A stretch of 64,000 bases of DNA from the NCBI RefSeq assembly GCF_018129985.1, contig NZ_JAFCKT010000006.1:186001-250000 (forward strand), read 5' to 3'. The notes under the pieces were generated by a model. That model did no database searches, was not told where the DNA came from, and saw only the letters and a program-made list of their open reading frames with translations. The stretch comes from Bradyrhizobium sp. SZCCT0148 (lineage in GTDB: Bacteria > Pseudomonadota > Alphaproteobacteria > Rhizobiales > Xanthobacteraceae). Below are positions 51,585 to 60,035 of this stretch, in pieces; position 1 is the stretch's first letter, and each line of letters begins with the position of its first letter. The position numbers and the translations under genes are program-made.

Positions 51585-52768
51585 ATCGCACCGCCTTGCC
51601 GAAGCGCCGCGATCCCGGCCGCATCATAGCCGAGTTCGGCGAGGACCAGATCGGTATGTTCCCCGAGCGTCGGCGGCCGGCTCGCTATTTCGCCCGGCGT
51701 TTCCGACAGCCGGACCGCAGCACGCGTCACCGGGGCGGGCTTCGGCAGGCCGGGATAGTCGACGTCCTGCATGAAGCCGGCGGCGCGGATATGCGGATGA
51801 TCCAGCGCCTGTTGCGGCGAGAGAACGGGCCCGGTCGGGATCATCGCCTGGCCTAGCGCATCGACGGCTTCCTGCGTGGTGCGCCCGGCGCACCAGCGCG
51901 CCATCCGCTCGCTGATGACGGGGCCGTTGTTGCCGCGGCTGATGTCGTCGGCGAAGCGCGGATCGTTCAGCCACAATTCCTCCTCGCCCATCAACCTCGC
52001 CCAGCGCTTGAACAGGGGATGTCCCGTGACCTGGCACAGCACCCAGCCGTCCCGCGTGCGGTAGATGTCTGCGGGCGCCGCGGTCTGGCCGAGATTGCCT
52101 GTGGGCACGCGGTTGACGTTGATCACCGCCTGCTCGATCAGCGTCGCGTTGGTGAAGGACAGCGCGGTTGCGAGCAGCGCGCCCTCGACGATCTGCCCGC
52201 GCCCGGATTTGCCGCGCTCGATGAGAGCTGCGAGAGTGCCGAACGCGCAATGCAGCGCGGTGCCGAAATCGACCCAGTTCACCGCGGCCCGGTACGGCGG
52301 ATCGCCGGCGCCAGTCATGTAGACCGATCCCGACATGACCTGCCCGACGCCGTCGAAGCCGACCCGGTCGGACCACGGCCCCGGCCCGCCGAACGCGGTT
52401 GCCGTCGTCAGGATGATGTCGGGCTTGATCGCCTTCAGGGACTCGTAGTCGAGTTTCATCGCGCGCAAGGTCTGCGGCGGCAGGTTGGCGACGACGACAT
52501 CCGCCGTCGCAACCAGGCGGCGCATCACCTCCTGCCCTTCCGGCTTCATCGGATCGAGCGTGATGCACTTCTTGTTGCGGTTGACCTGGAGGAACAGCGC
52601 GCCCTCGCCGCCTTCGCCGACCGGCGCGACGAAGCGATCCTCGCTACCCTCGCGCTTCTCGACGCGAATGACCTCGGCGCCGAACTCGGCCAGCAGGGTC
52701 GCGCAATAAGGCCCTGCGATATAGCGCCCGAAATCGAGCACCCGCACGCCCTCCAAAACTCCTCCCAT
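51581..52768 (-). CDS. CaiB/BaiF-family CoA transferase
   Basis: A 395-residue class III CoA transferase. The N-terminus LEGVRVLDFGRYIAGPYCATLLAEFGAEVIRVEKREG is typical, and the catalytic Asp is likely in the conserved region LQVNRNKKCITLDPMKPEG or just after it. The family moves CoA between carboxylic acids, for example in carnitine, oxalate or bile-acid metabolism. ATG 52768 is preceded by AAGGG; a longer reading of 24 codons upstream looks non-coding. The substrate is unknown. A 131-base gap separates it from the metal ATPase gene on the same strand. Confidence 0.87.
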   Translation of the reverse strand: MGGVLEGVRVLDFGRYIAGPYCATLLAEFGAEVIRVEKREGSEDRFVAPVGEGGEGALFLQVNRNKKCITLDPMKPEGQEVMRRLVATADVVVANLPPQTLRAMKLDYESLKAIKPDIILTTATAFGGPGPWSDRVGFDGVGQVMSGSVYMTGAGDPPYRAAVNWVDFGTALHCAFGTLAALIERGKSGRGQIVEGALLATALSFTNATLIEQAVINVNRVPTGNLGQTAAPADIYRTRDGWVLCQVTGHPLFKRWARLMGEEELWLNDPRFADDISRGNNGPVISERMARWCAGRTTQEAVDALGQAMIPTGPVLSPQQALDHPHIRAAGFMQDVDYPGLPKPAPVTRAAVRLSETPGEIASRPPTLGEHTDLVLAELGYDAAGIAALRQGGAI

Positions 52769-52899
52769 CGCACCCTTCCCTATTGTTTGCTGCAGATTAC
52801 AGGGACTGGCCGCCGGGGCAAGTTGGGAAGTGGAACGCACATGCGACCTTCATCAACGCATTGCGAACAATTCTGATGAAACCGCACTTTGATCAGCAC

Positions 52900-55185
52900 C
52901 TAGGCTGCCACGGCCTCGTAGATATCCTCCTCCTGGGCCGTGTGCATGCGCACCAGCGTTTCGATCGCCTCGATCACGCGCTGAGCGTCGCGAATCAGGT
53001 AGCGGTCGATCTTCTCCGACGGCAGGTCCTCCGCGATCCGGGCGAGCAGCCGCGCCAGATGCAGAATCTCGCGATGCGCACGGCTCATGGCGGAAAGCCC
53101 GTGGCGGTCGCGCAGCACTTCCGTGAGCTTGGGATAGACGCTGTCTTCATCCTCGCGTTCGTGCGTCACGACGCTGCTCTGGACCAGTCGGTGGGCCTCG
53201 CCAATCAAGGCCGCAACGGATTCGGGCGCCGCGTCGTCGAGCGCATCGACGATCTGGCGCAAGCGGTCGAGATCCCTGAGCAGGGCCTGATGATCGTGAT
53301 GCAAGGTCAGCCCCTGCTCTGCGGTGAGGTGCGGGCCACTCCTGACGAGCGGCGGATTGAGCGCCCGCAGCGCGTTCAGAATGACGGCAACATCGATCAC
53401 CTCCTGGACGATCGCGGCGGGCACGGGATCGAGCCAGCCGACAGTGGCCGCGACCATGGCGACCAACGACAATCCCATCCCGACGAAGATGCTCTGCAGG
53501 GCAATGCGCCGCGCCCGCTGCGCGATGATGATCGCCTCGCCGACTCGATCCAGCCGGTCCGTGAGGATCACCACATCCGCAGCCTCGGAGGACGCGCTTG
53601 CGCCACGCGCGCCGAGCGCGATCCCGGTATCGGCCACGGCCAGCGCCGGGGCGTCATTGATGCCGTCGCCGACCATGATGGTCGGGTGCAGCCGCTGCTC
53701 GCTCCGCACCGCCTCGACCTTGTCCGCTGGGACGCGGTCGGCCAGCACGGCATCGAGATCGAGCGCCGCACCGATGGCCTGTGCCGCCGCAGCACGATCA
53801 CCCGTGACCATCACCATCCGCTTGATGCCGGCGTCCCGCAGCAGCCGGATCGCGCGTGGCGTGTCGGCCCGCAGTTCGTCGGCCAGCAGCAGCGCGCCGA
53901 TCAGGCGGCCGTCCACCGCGACAAAGACGACCAACGCCGAGCGCCACGAAGCACGCCTGATCGCTCGCAGCTCCCATGGCGACAGCTCGGCGCGCGAGAG
54001 CAGCATGTCACGCGAGCCCGCCACGACGTGGCGTCCGTCGATCTGCCCGCCGAGGCCGGACCCCATGATCTCCTTGACGTGCTCCGGCGGCTTCAACGCG
54101 AGCCCGCGGGCGAGAGCCGCAGCGACGACGGCCTTCGCAAGCACGTGATGCGAGGCTTGCTCGAGCGATGCTCCGAGCCTCAGGACCTCGTCCGGATCCT
54201 CGCCCGGCGCAACCTCGACGGACAGCAACCTCGCTCCGCCCACCGTCAGGGTGCCGGTCTTGTCGAATAGCACGGTGTGCGCCCGGGCCAGCGCTTCCAG
54301 CGCCCTCCCGCCCTTGGCCAGGATGCCGCGGCGGGCCGCCTGCGCCACCCCGGCGATGAAGGCGACGGGTGCAGCCAGAATCAGGGGGCAAGGTGTCGCC
54401 GCCACCAGCACGGCAAGGCTGCGGGTCAAGTCGCCGGAGATGCGCCATGCCACGAAGGCGATGACGAGTGTCAGCGGCAGAAAGATCAGCGCATAACGGT
54501 CGGCCAGCCGCACGAAGGGAGCTTTCGCCGTCTGCGCCGCAGTCACCATGCGCACGATGCCCGCATACGTACTCTTGCTGGCCACCGCCGTCACGGTCAT
54601 TCGGAAGGTCTCACCCGCATTCAGAGAACCGGAGAGAACGGCGGTTCCGCGTGTCTTCTGCACAGGGATCGGCTCGCCAGTCACCGCGGATTCGTCGATG
54701 GTGGCAGAGGCCGACGCGACGACACCATCGACCGGCACGATCTCGCCGGCCTTCACCAGAAGCTCTTCGCCGACCGCGACGTCCTCGACCGGAGCATCCT
54801 CGATCCGCTCGCCGGATTTGCGATGGACCTGCCGCGGTGCCCGATCGACCAGCGATCGCAGATCGTGCTCCGCCCGGGCGACTGCGATCTCCTCCAGAAC
54901 GTTGCCACCGGAATACATCAGCGCGACCACGGCGCCTGCCAGCGGCTGTCCGAGCGCCAGGGCCGCACTCATCGACAGCAGCGCGATCGCGTCCACTCCG
55001 ACGCGGCCGCTCATGAGGTCCCTGACGATCGAGACCGCCAACCCCGCGATCACCGGCGCCGTGCCGAGCGCCCACGCGACGTCGGCTACATCGGGCCGGC
55101 CGGCGGCCCGCGCGAGCCCCCCTGCAGTCAATCCCGCGATGGCAATCGCGACCAGAGCCCATCGCAGGATTCGATCAAACGACAT
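52900..55185 (-). CDS. P1B-5-like metal-transporting ATPase with C-terminal hemerythrin-like domain
   Basis: A 761-residue transporter. It has the P-type motifs TGEP (169-172), the transmembrane metal-site TPC (264-266, in AATPCPLIL), DKTGT (Asp308) and GDGINDAPAL. There is no N-terminal metal-binding domain. The usual HP dipeptide in the nucleotide domain reads HV (ASHHVLAKA). After the last helix, about 600-761, His/Glu residues are spaced as in hemerythrin (HHDHQ, THEREDEDSVYP, SRAHREILH, RMHTAQEEDIYE). TPC plus hemerythrin fits the P1B-5 group, whose Sinorhizobium member Nia is linked to Ni/Fe export. Metal specificity here is inferred. Start ATG 55185 (MSFDRILRW) is chosen over a longer reading. 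Confidence 0.88.
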   Translation of the reverse strand: MSFDRILRWALVAIAIAGLTAGGLARAAGRPDVADVAWALGTAPVIAGLAVSIVRDLMSGRVGVDAIALLSMSAALALGQPLAGAVVALMYSGGNVLEEIAVARAEHDLRSLVDRAPRQVHRKSGERIEDAPVEDVAVGEELLVKAGEIVPVDGVVASASATIDESAVTGEPIPVQKTRGTAVLSGSLNAGETFRMTVTAVASKSTYAGIVRMVTAAQTAKAPFVRLADRYALIFLPLTLVIAFVAWRISGDLTRSLAVLVAATPCPLILAAPVAFIAGVAQAARRGILAKGGRALEALARAHTVLFDKTGTLTVGGARLLSVEVAPGEDPDEVLRLGASLEQASHHVLAKAVVAAALARGLALKPPEHVKEIMGSGLGGQIDGRHVVAGSRDMLLSRAELSPWELRAIRRASWRSALVVFVAVDGRLIGALLLADELRADTPRAIRLLRDAGIKRMVMVTGDRAAAAQAIGAALDLDAVLADRVPADKVEAVRSEQRLHPTIMVGDGINDAPALAVADTGIALGARGASASSEAADVVILTDRLDRVGEAIIIAQRARRIALQSIFVGMGLSLVAMVAATVGWLDPVPAAIVQEVIDVAVILNALRALNPPLVRSGPHLTAEQGLTLHHDHQALLRDLDRLRQIVDALDDAAPESVAALIGEAHRLVQSSVVTHEREDEDSVYPKLTEVLRDRHGLSAMSRAHREILHLARLLARIAEDLPSEKIDRYLIRDAQRVIEAIETLVRMHTAQEEDIYEAVAA

Positions 55186-55186
55186 G

Positions 55187-55196
55187 GTTTGCAAAC
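55187..55196. promoter_or_regulatory. Palindrome at the metal-ATPase translation start
   Basis: GTTTGCAAAC is a perfect 10-bp palindrome just before ATG 55185, where a ribosome-binding site would be expected and none is clear. It could be a repressor operator. The evidence is the palindrome alone. Confidence 0.3.
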
Positions 55197-55326
55197 ATGG
55201 CTTGGTTTCTACCGCTGGATACCGATGATCCTGCGCCGAAACCCGCTTCGCCACTTGAGATGAATCAACGTAGCCGGCGCACGACACGCCGGCCCGGACC
55301 AAACTTCCAGCCCGCTCGCCCGCGAC

Positions 55327-55521
55327 CTAGCCGCCGGCAGTGCGGGCGCAGTCGATCGCCTCCGTGAGCACCCCGCGGTCGCCGATGTGATTGGCGAGCA
55401 GCAGGATCAGCCGGGCGTTCATCCGCAGCGCCTGGTCCTCATCGAGGTCACGCTGGCTGTTGATCAGCTCGGCATAGAAATCGTCGGGGTCGCTGATGTT
55501 GGGTGACAAATTAAGCATCAT
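55327..55521 (-). CDS. DUF2783 small protein
   Basis: A 64-residue protein (MMLNLSPNISDPDDFYAELINSQRDL...ANHIGDRGVLTEAIDCAR). This short family is typically encoded next to flavin aromatic hydroxylases in alphaproteobacteria and may act with them, but its role is unknown. Its ATG overlaps the stop of the FAD monooxygenase gene by 4 bases, so it is the last gene of that operon. Confidence 0.85.
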   Translation of the reverse strand: MMLNLSPNISDPDDFYAELINSQRDLDEDQALRMNARLILLLANHIGDRGVLTEAIDCARTAGG

Positions 55522-57155
55522 GCTGCCAGTTCCTTCCGTCCGGCGATGTCGTGCCCGGCGGCCCGCAGCATCGCATCTGCGATCCCCGCCTCGTCGAATC
55601 CGGTCCAGCGTGCGGCAACATATTGATCGGGCCGGAACAAATAGGTGGTCCCGCGCGAAGCGCCGTAGCGCTCGGCAAGCAGGCCGGAGGAATCTTGGAT
55701 GTCGCGGCCGACGACAATGAGCTTCGCCTTGAGGGGACCCACCGCGATTTCGGTCCTGTCGGTGTCTATGCCGAAGGCCACGACCGTGAACGCGTCGCCG
55801 AGATAAGGCAGGAACCAGGCGGGCTTGCCATCCAACGTGATCGGCGCATCGGGAGCATTGGTGCCGGGCCGCACGCCGCCCGTCATCGCCTCATCGTCGG
55901 GGGTATTGAGCGCCGACGTCACATAGGGCGTCGGCGTCGAGAGACGGCCGCTGTTGACCAGCGGCCGCGCAAAGCCATGATGCCGGGCAAGCTCCAGCGC
56001 GGCGTCACGGAAATAGCGGCTCACTTTCGTCTTCGGCGTGATGAAGTCGGTGGCGCGCGTAGAGTTCAGGATGTTGTCGTCGGCGGCAAAAGCGCGCTCC
56101 TCGTGATAGCTGTCGAGCAACGCTTCCGACGCTTCGCCGCGCAACACCATCGCAAGCTTCCAGGCGAGGTTGTCGATGTCCTGGACGCCGGTATTGGCAC
56201 CGCGCGCGCCGAACGGCGACACTTGGTGCGCGAAATCGCCGGCGAACAGCACCCGTCCCTGACGGAAATTGTCGATGCGCCGGCAGGCGAACTGATAGAT
56301 CGAGACCCATTCGAGCACGAATTCGCTGTCCTCGCCGAGCATGGCACGAATGCGCGGGATCACCCGCTCCGGCCTTTTTTCCTCATCGGGGTCGGCGTCC
56401 CAGCCGAGCTGGAAGTCGATGCGCCACACATTGTCGGCCTGCCGGTGCAGCAGCACGGACTGGCCGCGGTGGAACGGCGGATCGAACCAGAACCAGCGCT
56501 CGGTCGGGAAATCCGCCTTCATGGTGACGTCGGCGATCAGGAAGCGATCCTGGAAGAACTGTCCCGTGAATTCGGCGCCGACCATCTTGCGCACGTCGGA
56601 ATTGGCTCCGTCGCAGGCGATCACCCATTGCGCCTCCATGGTGAAGATGCCGTCGGGCGTCTCCACCGCCAGCGTCGCATGGTCGGCCGCCTGCTTGAGG
56701 CTGATCAGGCGATGCTTCCAGCGCAGCTCGATCAGCGGGTTGGCCCGGCACTTGGCAACCAGCAATTCTTCCAGATGATATTGCTGCAGATTGATCATGG
56801 CCGGCCATTGGTGGCCGGTCTCGGGCAACAGATCGAACTGGTAGGACATCTGGTCCTGGAAGAAGACCTTGCCGACGTTCCAGCTGACGCCGCGCTCGAC
56901 CATGGCCGCCGCGCAACCGAGGCGGTCCCAGATCTCGAGCGGACGCTTGGCGTAGCAGACCGCGCGCGAGCCGATCGAGACGGTGTCGTTGTCGTCGAGC
57001 AGCACCACCGGCTGGCCGCGCGCCGCGCAGTCGAGCGCGGCGGTCAGGCCGATGGGACCTGCGCCGATCACCACGATCGGATGTCGCTTCACGATCCCCT
57101 CGGCCTGCTCTTGGGAACGCCGATAGCCGAACTTCGGATAGATGTAGCTCGTCAT
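55518..57155 (-). CDS. FAD-dependent aromatic-ring monooxygenase (PheA/MhpA-type)
   Basis: A 545-residue class A flavoprotein hydroxylase. FAD-binding motifs: HPIVVIGAGPIGLTAALDCAARGQ, the DG motif segment VIACDGANSDVRKMVG, and GRVLFAGDFAHQVSPFGARGANTGVQDIDNLAWKLAMVL. The C-terminal thioredoxin-like part (from about 470; WFLPYLGDAFTVVAFGID) is typical of phenol and 3-(3-hydroxyphenyl)propionate hydroxylases. It would hydroxylate an aromatic acid or phenol with NAD(P)H and oxygen. It lies between the VOC protein (29 bases upstream) and DUF2783, so the three form an operon facing away from a MarR regulator. Confidence 0.9.
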   Translation of the reverse strand: MTSYIYPKFGYRRSQEQAEGIVKRHPIVVIGAGPIGLTAALDCAARGQPVVLLDDNDTVSIGSRAVCYAKRPLEIWDRLGCAAAMVERGVSWNVGKVFFQDQMSYQFDLLPETGHQWPAMINLQQYHLEELLVAKCRANPLIELRWKHRLISLKQAADHATLAVETPDGIFTMEAQWVIACDGANSDVRKMVGAEFTGQFFQDRFLIADVTMKADFPTERWFWFDPPFHRGQSVLLHRQADNVWRIDFQLGWDADPDEEKRPERVIPRIRAMLGEDSEFVLEWVSIYQFACRRIDNFRQGRVLFAGDFAHQVSPFGARGANTGVQDIDNLAWKLAMVLRGEASEALLDSYHEERAFAADDNILNSTRATDFITPKTKVSRYFRDAALELARHHGFARPLVNSGRLSTPTPYVTSALNTPDDEAMTGGVRPGTNAPDAPITLDGKPAWFLPYLGDAFTVVAFGIDTDRTEIAVGPLKAKLIVVGRDIQDSSGLLAERYGASRGTTYLFRPDQYVAARWTGFDEAGIADAMLRAAGHDIAGRKELAA

Positions 57156-57184
57156 GTTCGCTTCCTGGTCAGCGTGCCGGGGGA

Positions 57185-57727
57185 TCAATGCGCGTCCGCG
57201 AATTCCTTCTCGTGCATCCAGGCGGTGTGACGCGGCGGACGCTTGGTGCGTGACCATTCCTCGACCATCGCGTGCGCAACCGATTTCATGCGGTCGATCT
57301 GCTCGGGCGTCGCGGTCCAGGCCGCGATCTCCAGGCGATGACCGCTGGGGTCGTGGAAATAGATCGACTTGAAGATAGTGTGATCGGTGACGCCGACGAC
57401 GTCGAGGCCGGCTGCCTCCGCGCGCGACTTGGCCCCTTCGAGCTCGGTGAGGTCCTTGACCTGGAAGGCAATGTGCTGAGTCCATTCCGGCGTGTTGGGA
57501 TCGCGGCCCATCGGCGGCGAGTTCGGCAGTTCGAAGAAGGCGAGGATGTTGCCGTTCCCGGCATCGAGGAAAATGTGCATGTAGGGATCGGGCGCCTTGG
57601 TCGACGGCACCCGATCCTCGGCAATGGCGCCGAGAAGATCCATGTTCATGACGGTCTTGTAAAACTCGACGGTCGCCTTGGCGTCGACGCAGCGATAGGC
57701 GACGTGATGGATCTTCTCGATTTTCAT
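57185..57727 (-). CDS. VOC-family (glyoxalase/extradiol dioxygenase-like) protein
   Basis: A 180-residue protein with a VOC-superfamily metal site: His8 (KIHHVAYR), His85 (EWTQHIAFQV) and Glu133 (GHRLEIAAW). It is a single paired domain plus a C-terminal extension (EEWSRTKRPPRHTAW). Such proteins include ring-cleaving dioxygenases and lactoylglutathione lyases. Encoded first in the operon before the FAD hydroxylase, it may act on the hydroxylated product. ATG 57727; the divergent MarR gene begins 125 bases away. Confidence 0.85.
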   Translation of the reverse strand: MKIEKIHHVAYRCVDAKATVEFYKTVMNMDLLGAIAEDRVPSTKAPDPYMHIFLDAGNGNILAFFELPNSPPMGRDPNTPEWTQHIAFQVKDLTELEGAKSRAEAAGLDVVGVTDHTIFKSIYFHDPSGHRLEIAAWTATPEQIDRMKSVAHAMVEEWSRTKRPPRHTAWMHEKEFADAH

Positions 57728-57767
57728 GGCGTTTCGCTCCCTAGACCTGCGGTTGCGAAATTCGTAT

Positions 57768-57786
57768 CAGATGTTACTATTATCTG
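57768..57786. promoter_or_regulatory. Candidate MarR operator
   Basis: CAGAT-GTTACTATT-ATCTG, an inverted repeat with 5-base arms, lies in the AT-rich centre of the divergent gap between the MarR gene and the VOC gene, where a MarR dimer usually binds. It overlaps the likely promoter region of both. Confidence 0.5.
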
Positions 57787-57851
57787 GATTTGATCTCGAT
57801 CAACCGGCTTCGAAGAAATTATCCGGCGGATCGGCGGACGGGAATGGCGCG

Positions 57852-58340
57852 ATGGGACGTTCAGGCGTGGCACGCGGGAACGCGGCCGAAGCCGCGATAG
57901 CGCAGGGTGGCGTCGAGCTCGACCTGCAGCGATATTTTCCGTACCAGCTGGCGCGCCTCGCCGAGCAGGTGTCGCTGGCGGTGGCCGAGGTCTATTCCGA
58001 GCGCTTCGCGCTGACGCGGCAGGAATGGCGCGTGCTCGCCATTCTCGGCATGCGCCCGGAGATTGCGACGAAAGAGATCGGACCGCTGACGACGCTCGAC
58101 AAGATGCAGGTCAGCCGCGCCGTGCAGGGCCTGGAGTCGCGCGGTATCGTCGGTCGCAAGCACCATCCCGACGACCGGCGCGAGTTGATCGTCTCGCTGA
58201 CCCCGGCCGGTCGCGCGCTTTATCGCAAGATCGTACCTCTCGCGCTGGCGCGGGAGTCGAAGCTGCTTGAAGCGCTGACCGCCGACGAGGTGGCGGCGCT
58301 CGACCGGGTGATGGGCAAATTGTCGGCGGCGCTGGCGTAG
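57852..58340 (+). CDS. MarR-family transcriptional regulator
   Basis: A 162-residue regulator. The winged helix (ALTRQEWRVLAILGMRP...TTLDKMQVSRAVQGLESRGIVGRKHHPDDRRELIVSLTPAGRALY) is clear, with helical ends for dimerisation. Members next to aromatic-degradation genes normally repress them until an aromatic ligand binds. It is divergent from the hydroxylase operon and most likely controls it. Start ATG 57852 preserves the whole domain; earlier in-frame codons exist but would reach into the operator region. Confidence 0.88.
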   Translation: MGRSGVARGNAAEAAIAQGGVELDLQRYFPYQLARLAEQVSLAVAEVYSERFALTRQEWRVLAILGMRPEIATKEIGPLTTLDKMQVSRAVQGLESRGIVGRKHHPDDRRELIVSLTPAGRALYRKIVPLALARESKLLEALTADEVAALDRVMGKLSAALA

Positions 58341-58349
58341 GCTCTCCCC

Positions 58350-58529
58350 TCAGGCCGCCGAGCGCTCCGGTAGCCCGGCCCGGAGATCCTCAAGCAGGCG
58401 CTGCTCGCGCTCGATCCGCGCGCGATAGAGCGCGCGTTCGGTCTCGCTTCTGGCACCGGCCAGCAACAAGCGATAGCGCCCGATCACTTTCTCGCTGCTG
58501 CTGATGAGGAGGCTGCGAACGTCACTCAT
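58350..58529 (-). CDS. Short helical hypothetical protein, 59 residues
   Basis: Starts MSDVRSLLISSSEKVIGRYR and ends with LRAGLPERSAA; it is mostly charged helix with no signal. It is encoded second after the gene at 58526-58750, whose stop overlaps its ATG by 4 bases. I do not recognise a family. Position in the heat-shock locus suggests, but does not show, a stress link. Confidence 0.65.
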   Translation of the reverse strand: MSDVRSLLISSSEKVIGRYRLLLAGARSETERALYRARIEREQRLLEDLRAGLPERSAA

Positions 58530-58750
58530 CGGTCCACTCCGCTCGTGGCAATGGCCGATGGCATGTTCGGAACGGTGAATGCGACCGGGAAGACATCGGC
58601 AGTGAGAGTCTCGAGCGCGGTCTGCTCCTCGGCAAGGCGACGTTCGATAAACTGGCGCTCGATGTCCGACAGCTCAGTCTTCAGCAGGCGTCGATAACGA
58701 GAGAGGTTGTTGCGGTGCGCGCGGATGCGGGCGAAATCCTGATCGAGCAT
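58526..58750 (-). CDS. Short helical hypothetical protein, 74 residues
   Basis: A soluble protein with a long amphipathic helix (FARIRAHRNNLSRYRRLLKTELSDIERQFIERRLAEEQTALETL), resembling short coiled-coil proteins of rhizobia. ATG 58750 is chosen because AGGAG lies 8 bases upstream; a GTG three codons earlier overlaps that site. It is the first gene of a two-gene minus-strand unit divergent from hsp20. Its promoter must lie in the 326-base gap that also holds the hsp20 control region. Confidence 0.68.
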   Translation of the reverse strand: MLDQDFARIRAHRNNLSRYRRLLKTELSDIERQFIERRLAEEQTALETLTADVFPVAFTVPNMPSAIATSGVDR

Positions 58751-58959
58751 CGTCGTCACTCCTGACGGTCTTTCGCTATCCTTTTCGAATTTACGGTGGC
58801 GGAAGATGCCTCTTCCGGAGCAAAAAATATTCAGGCTCGATTTCCTGTCAAGATCCTCTCTTGCCGCCCCCTTAACGATGCCGGGGCCCCCAAAAAAATT
58901 CTTGCGCGCCCCTCTTGCAAGGTCACTGCGGCGCTCTAAGTCGTTTTTCGCCGCGCAAG

Positions 58960-59079
58960 CGGTGTGCCGGACGCCCGATCGGGTCCGGCGCGGGCGCCGG
59001 GCCGGGGTGTTCGGATCCGTCTCCGAGTCCCAAACGGCGCTCCTTCGTATCCATCTTGCTCTTTGGAGGACTTGGTATG
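58960..59079 (+). promoter_or_regulatory. ROSE-type RNA thermometer in the hsp20 5' UTR
   Basis: The 3' end reads CATCTTGCTCTTTGGAGGACTTGG directly before the ATG at 59077 (given here as two parts: TTGCTC, then GGAGGA). The anti-Shine-Dalgarno TTGCT faces GGAGG and would pair with it except for a bulged G, the hallmark of ROSE elements first described in Bradyrhizobium heat-shock genes. Upstream, GC-rich inverted segments (GCCGGACGCCCGATCGGGTCCGGC and GGATCCGTCTCC) can form the other stems. The 5' boundary is approximate. At raised temperature the last hairpin melts and translation starts. Confidence 0.88.
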
Positions 59080-59532
59080 AGGACCACTTTTGACTTCGCG
59101 CCGCTGTGGCGCTCCACCATCGGCTTCGACCATCTGGCCGACCTCGTCGACAGCACGCTGCGCCAGGCTGGCGAGGACAATTATCCGCCCTACAACATCG
59201 AACGCTCCGGCGAAGACCAATACCGAATCACGCTGGCCGTGGCGGGCTTTGGCGTCAACGACATCAGCGTGACCGCCGAGCAGAACGCGCTCACCATCGA
59301 GGGCCGCAAGCCCGACAGCGCCACGCGCGAATATCTCTATCAGGGTATCGCCGCGCGTCCGTTCCGCCGCGTGTTCAATCTCGCCGACTACGTCCAGGTC
59401 AAGCACGCGTCCTTCCAGGACGGTCTCCTGGTCATCGATCTCCTGCGCGAGATTCCGGAAGCCATGAAGCCGCGTCGGATCCAGATCGCGGGCGCTGCGT
59501 CACCGCAGATCGAGCAGAAGAAGGCCGCCTAG
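59077..59532 (+). CDS. Hsp20-family small heat-shock protein
   Basis: A 151-residue chaperone. The alpha-crystallin domain (about 35-130) shows YPPYNIERSGEDQYRITLAVAGFGVNDISV and the A-x-x-x-n-G-L motif FQDGLLVIDL, and the C-terminal IxI motif is RRIQIAG. It holds unfolding proteins as large oligomers. GGAGGA precedes ATG 59077 and is sequestered in the ROSE hairpin, so synthesis is heat-induced at translation. A 12-bp hairpin follows its stop before the next gene, which may be co-transcribed. Confidence 0.93.
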   Translation: MRTTFDFAPLWRSTIGFDHLADLVDSTLRQAGEDNYPPYNIERSGEDQYRITLAVAGFGVNDISVTAEQNALTIEGRKPDSATREYLYQGIAARPFRRVFNLADYVQVKHASFQDGLLVIDLLREIPEAMKPRRIQIAGAASPQIEQKKAA

Positions 59533-59564
59533 GCCGACCGAAGCCACTCGACATCAACTACCAT

Positions 59565-59593
59565 GGCGGATGGCGACCGGATCGCCATCCGCC
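59565..59593 (+). terminator. Perfect 12-bp hairpin after hsp20
   Basis: GGCGGATGGCGA and TCGCCATCCGCC around a 5-base loop, 33 bases after the hsp20 stop. No T-run follows, so it may be a partial terminator or a stability element that lowers the downstream gene. Confidence 0.6.
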
Positions 59594-59634
59594 GGTCGAA
59601 TATCCCTTCGGAAGGAGCGTAAAGGGAGACAGAG

Positions 59635-59952
59635 ATGACCAATGCCAACGCGACCACCGGCGGTCTCGGCCCGCTGTTCCATCCCGCTGCGCATTATGCA
59701 TCGCCCACCGCCGTCCTCGACGACGGCAAGCTTTCGACAGCGGAAAAGCGAATCATCTTGTCGTCGTGGGCCTCGGACATGTACGCTGTCGACTCCCACC
59801 CTGCGCTGCGCGAGATTCCCGGCATGGATCATCCGATCCGGCTAGCAGACATCCTCACCGCGCTGCGCAAGCTCGATGACGACGACGACCCGCCGCCCGG
59901 CGGCGGCGTCCCGATGCGACTGCGGCGGCCCTGGGCCGCCGCAACGCCGTAA
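59635..59952 (+). CDS. Hypothetical protein downstream of hsp20
   Basis: A 105-residue protein with GGGAGA in front of ATG 59635. It reads HPAAHYASPTAVLDDGKLSTAEKRIILSSWASDMYAV, then IRLADILTALRKLDDDDDPPPGGG. A helical body is followed by an acidic, proline- and glycine-rich tail. No family recognised with certainty. Similar genes appear beside Hsp20 in related genomes from memory, so co-induction by heat is plausible. Confidence 0.7.
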   Translation: MTNANATTGGLGPLFHPAAHYASPTAVLDDGKLSTAEKRIILSSWASDMYAVDSHPALREIPGMDHPIRLADILTALRKLDDDDDPPPGGGVPMRLRRPWAAATP

Positions 59953-60035
59953 TCGAGAACCCGCCAAAAGAATCCGTACGAGCTCCGGGGGCCACTACAT
60001 AACTCGAGCCCCCACGGTCGCCTACGCCGCCCTAA

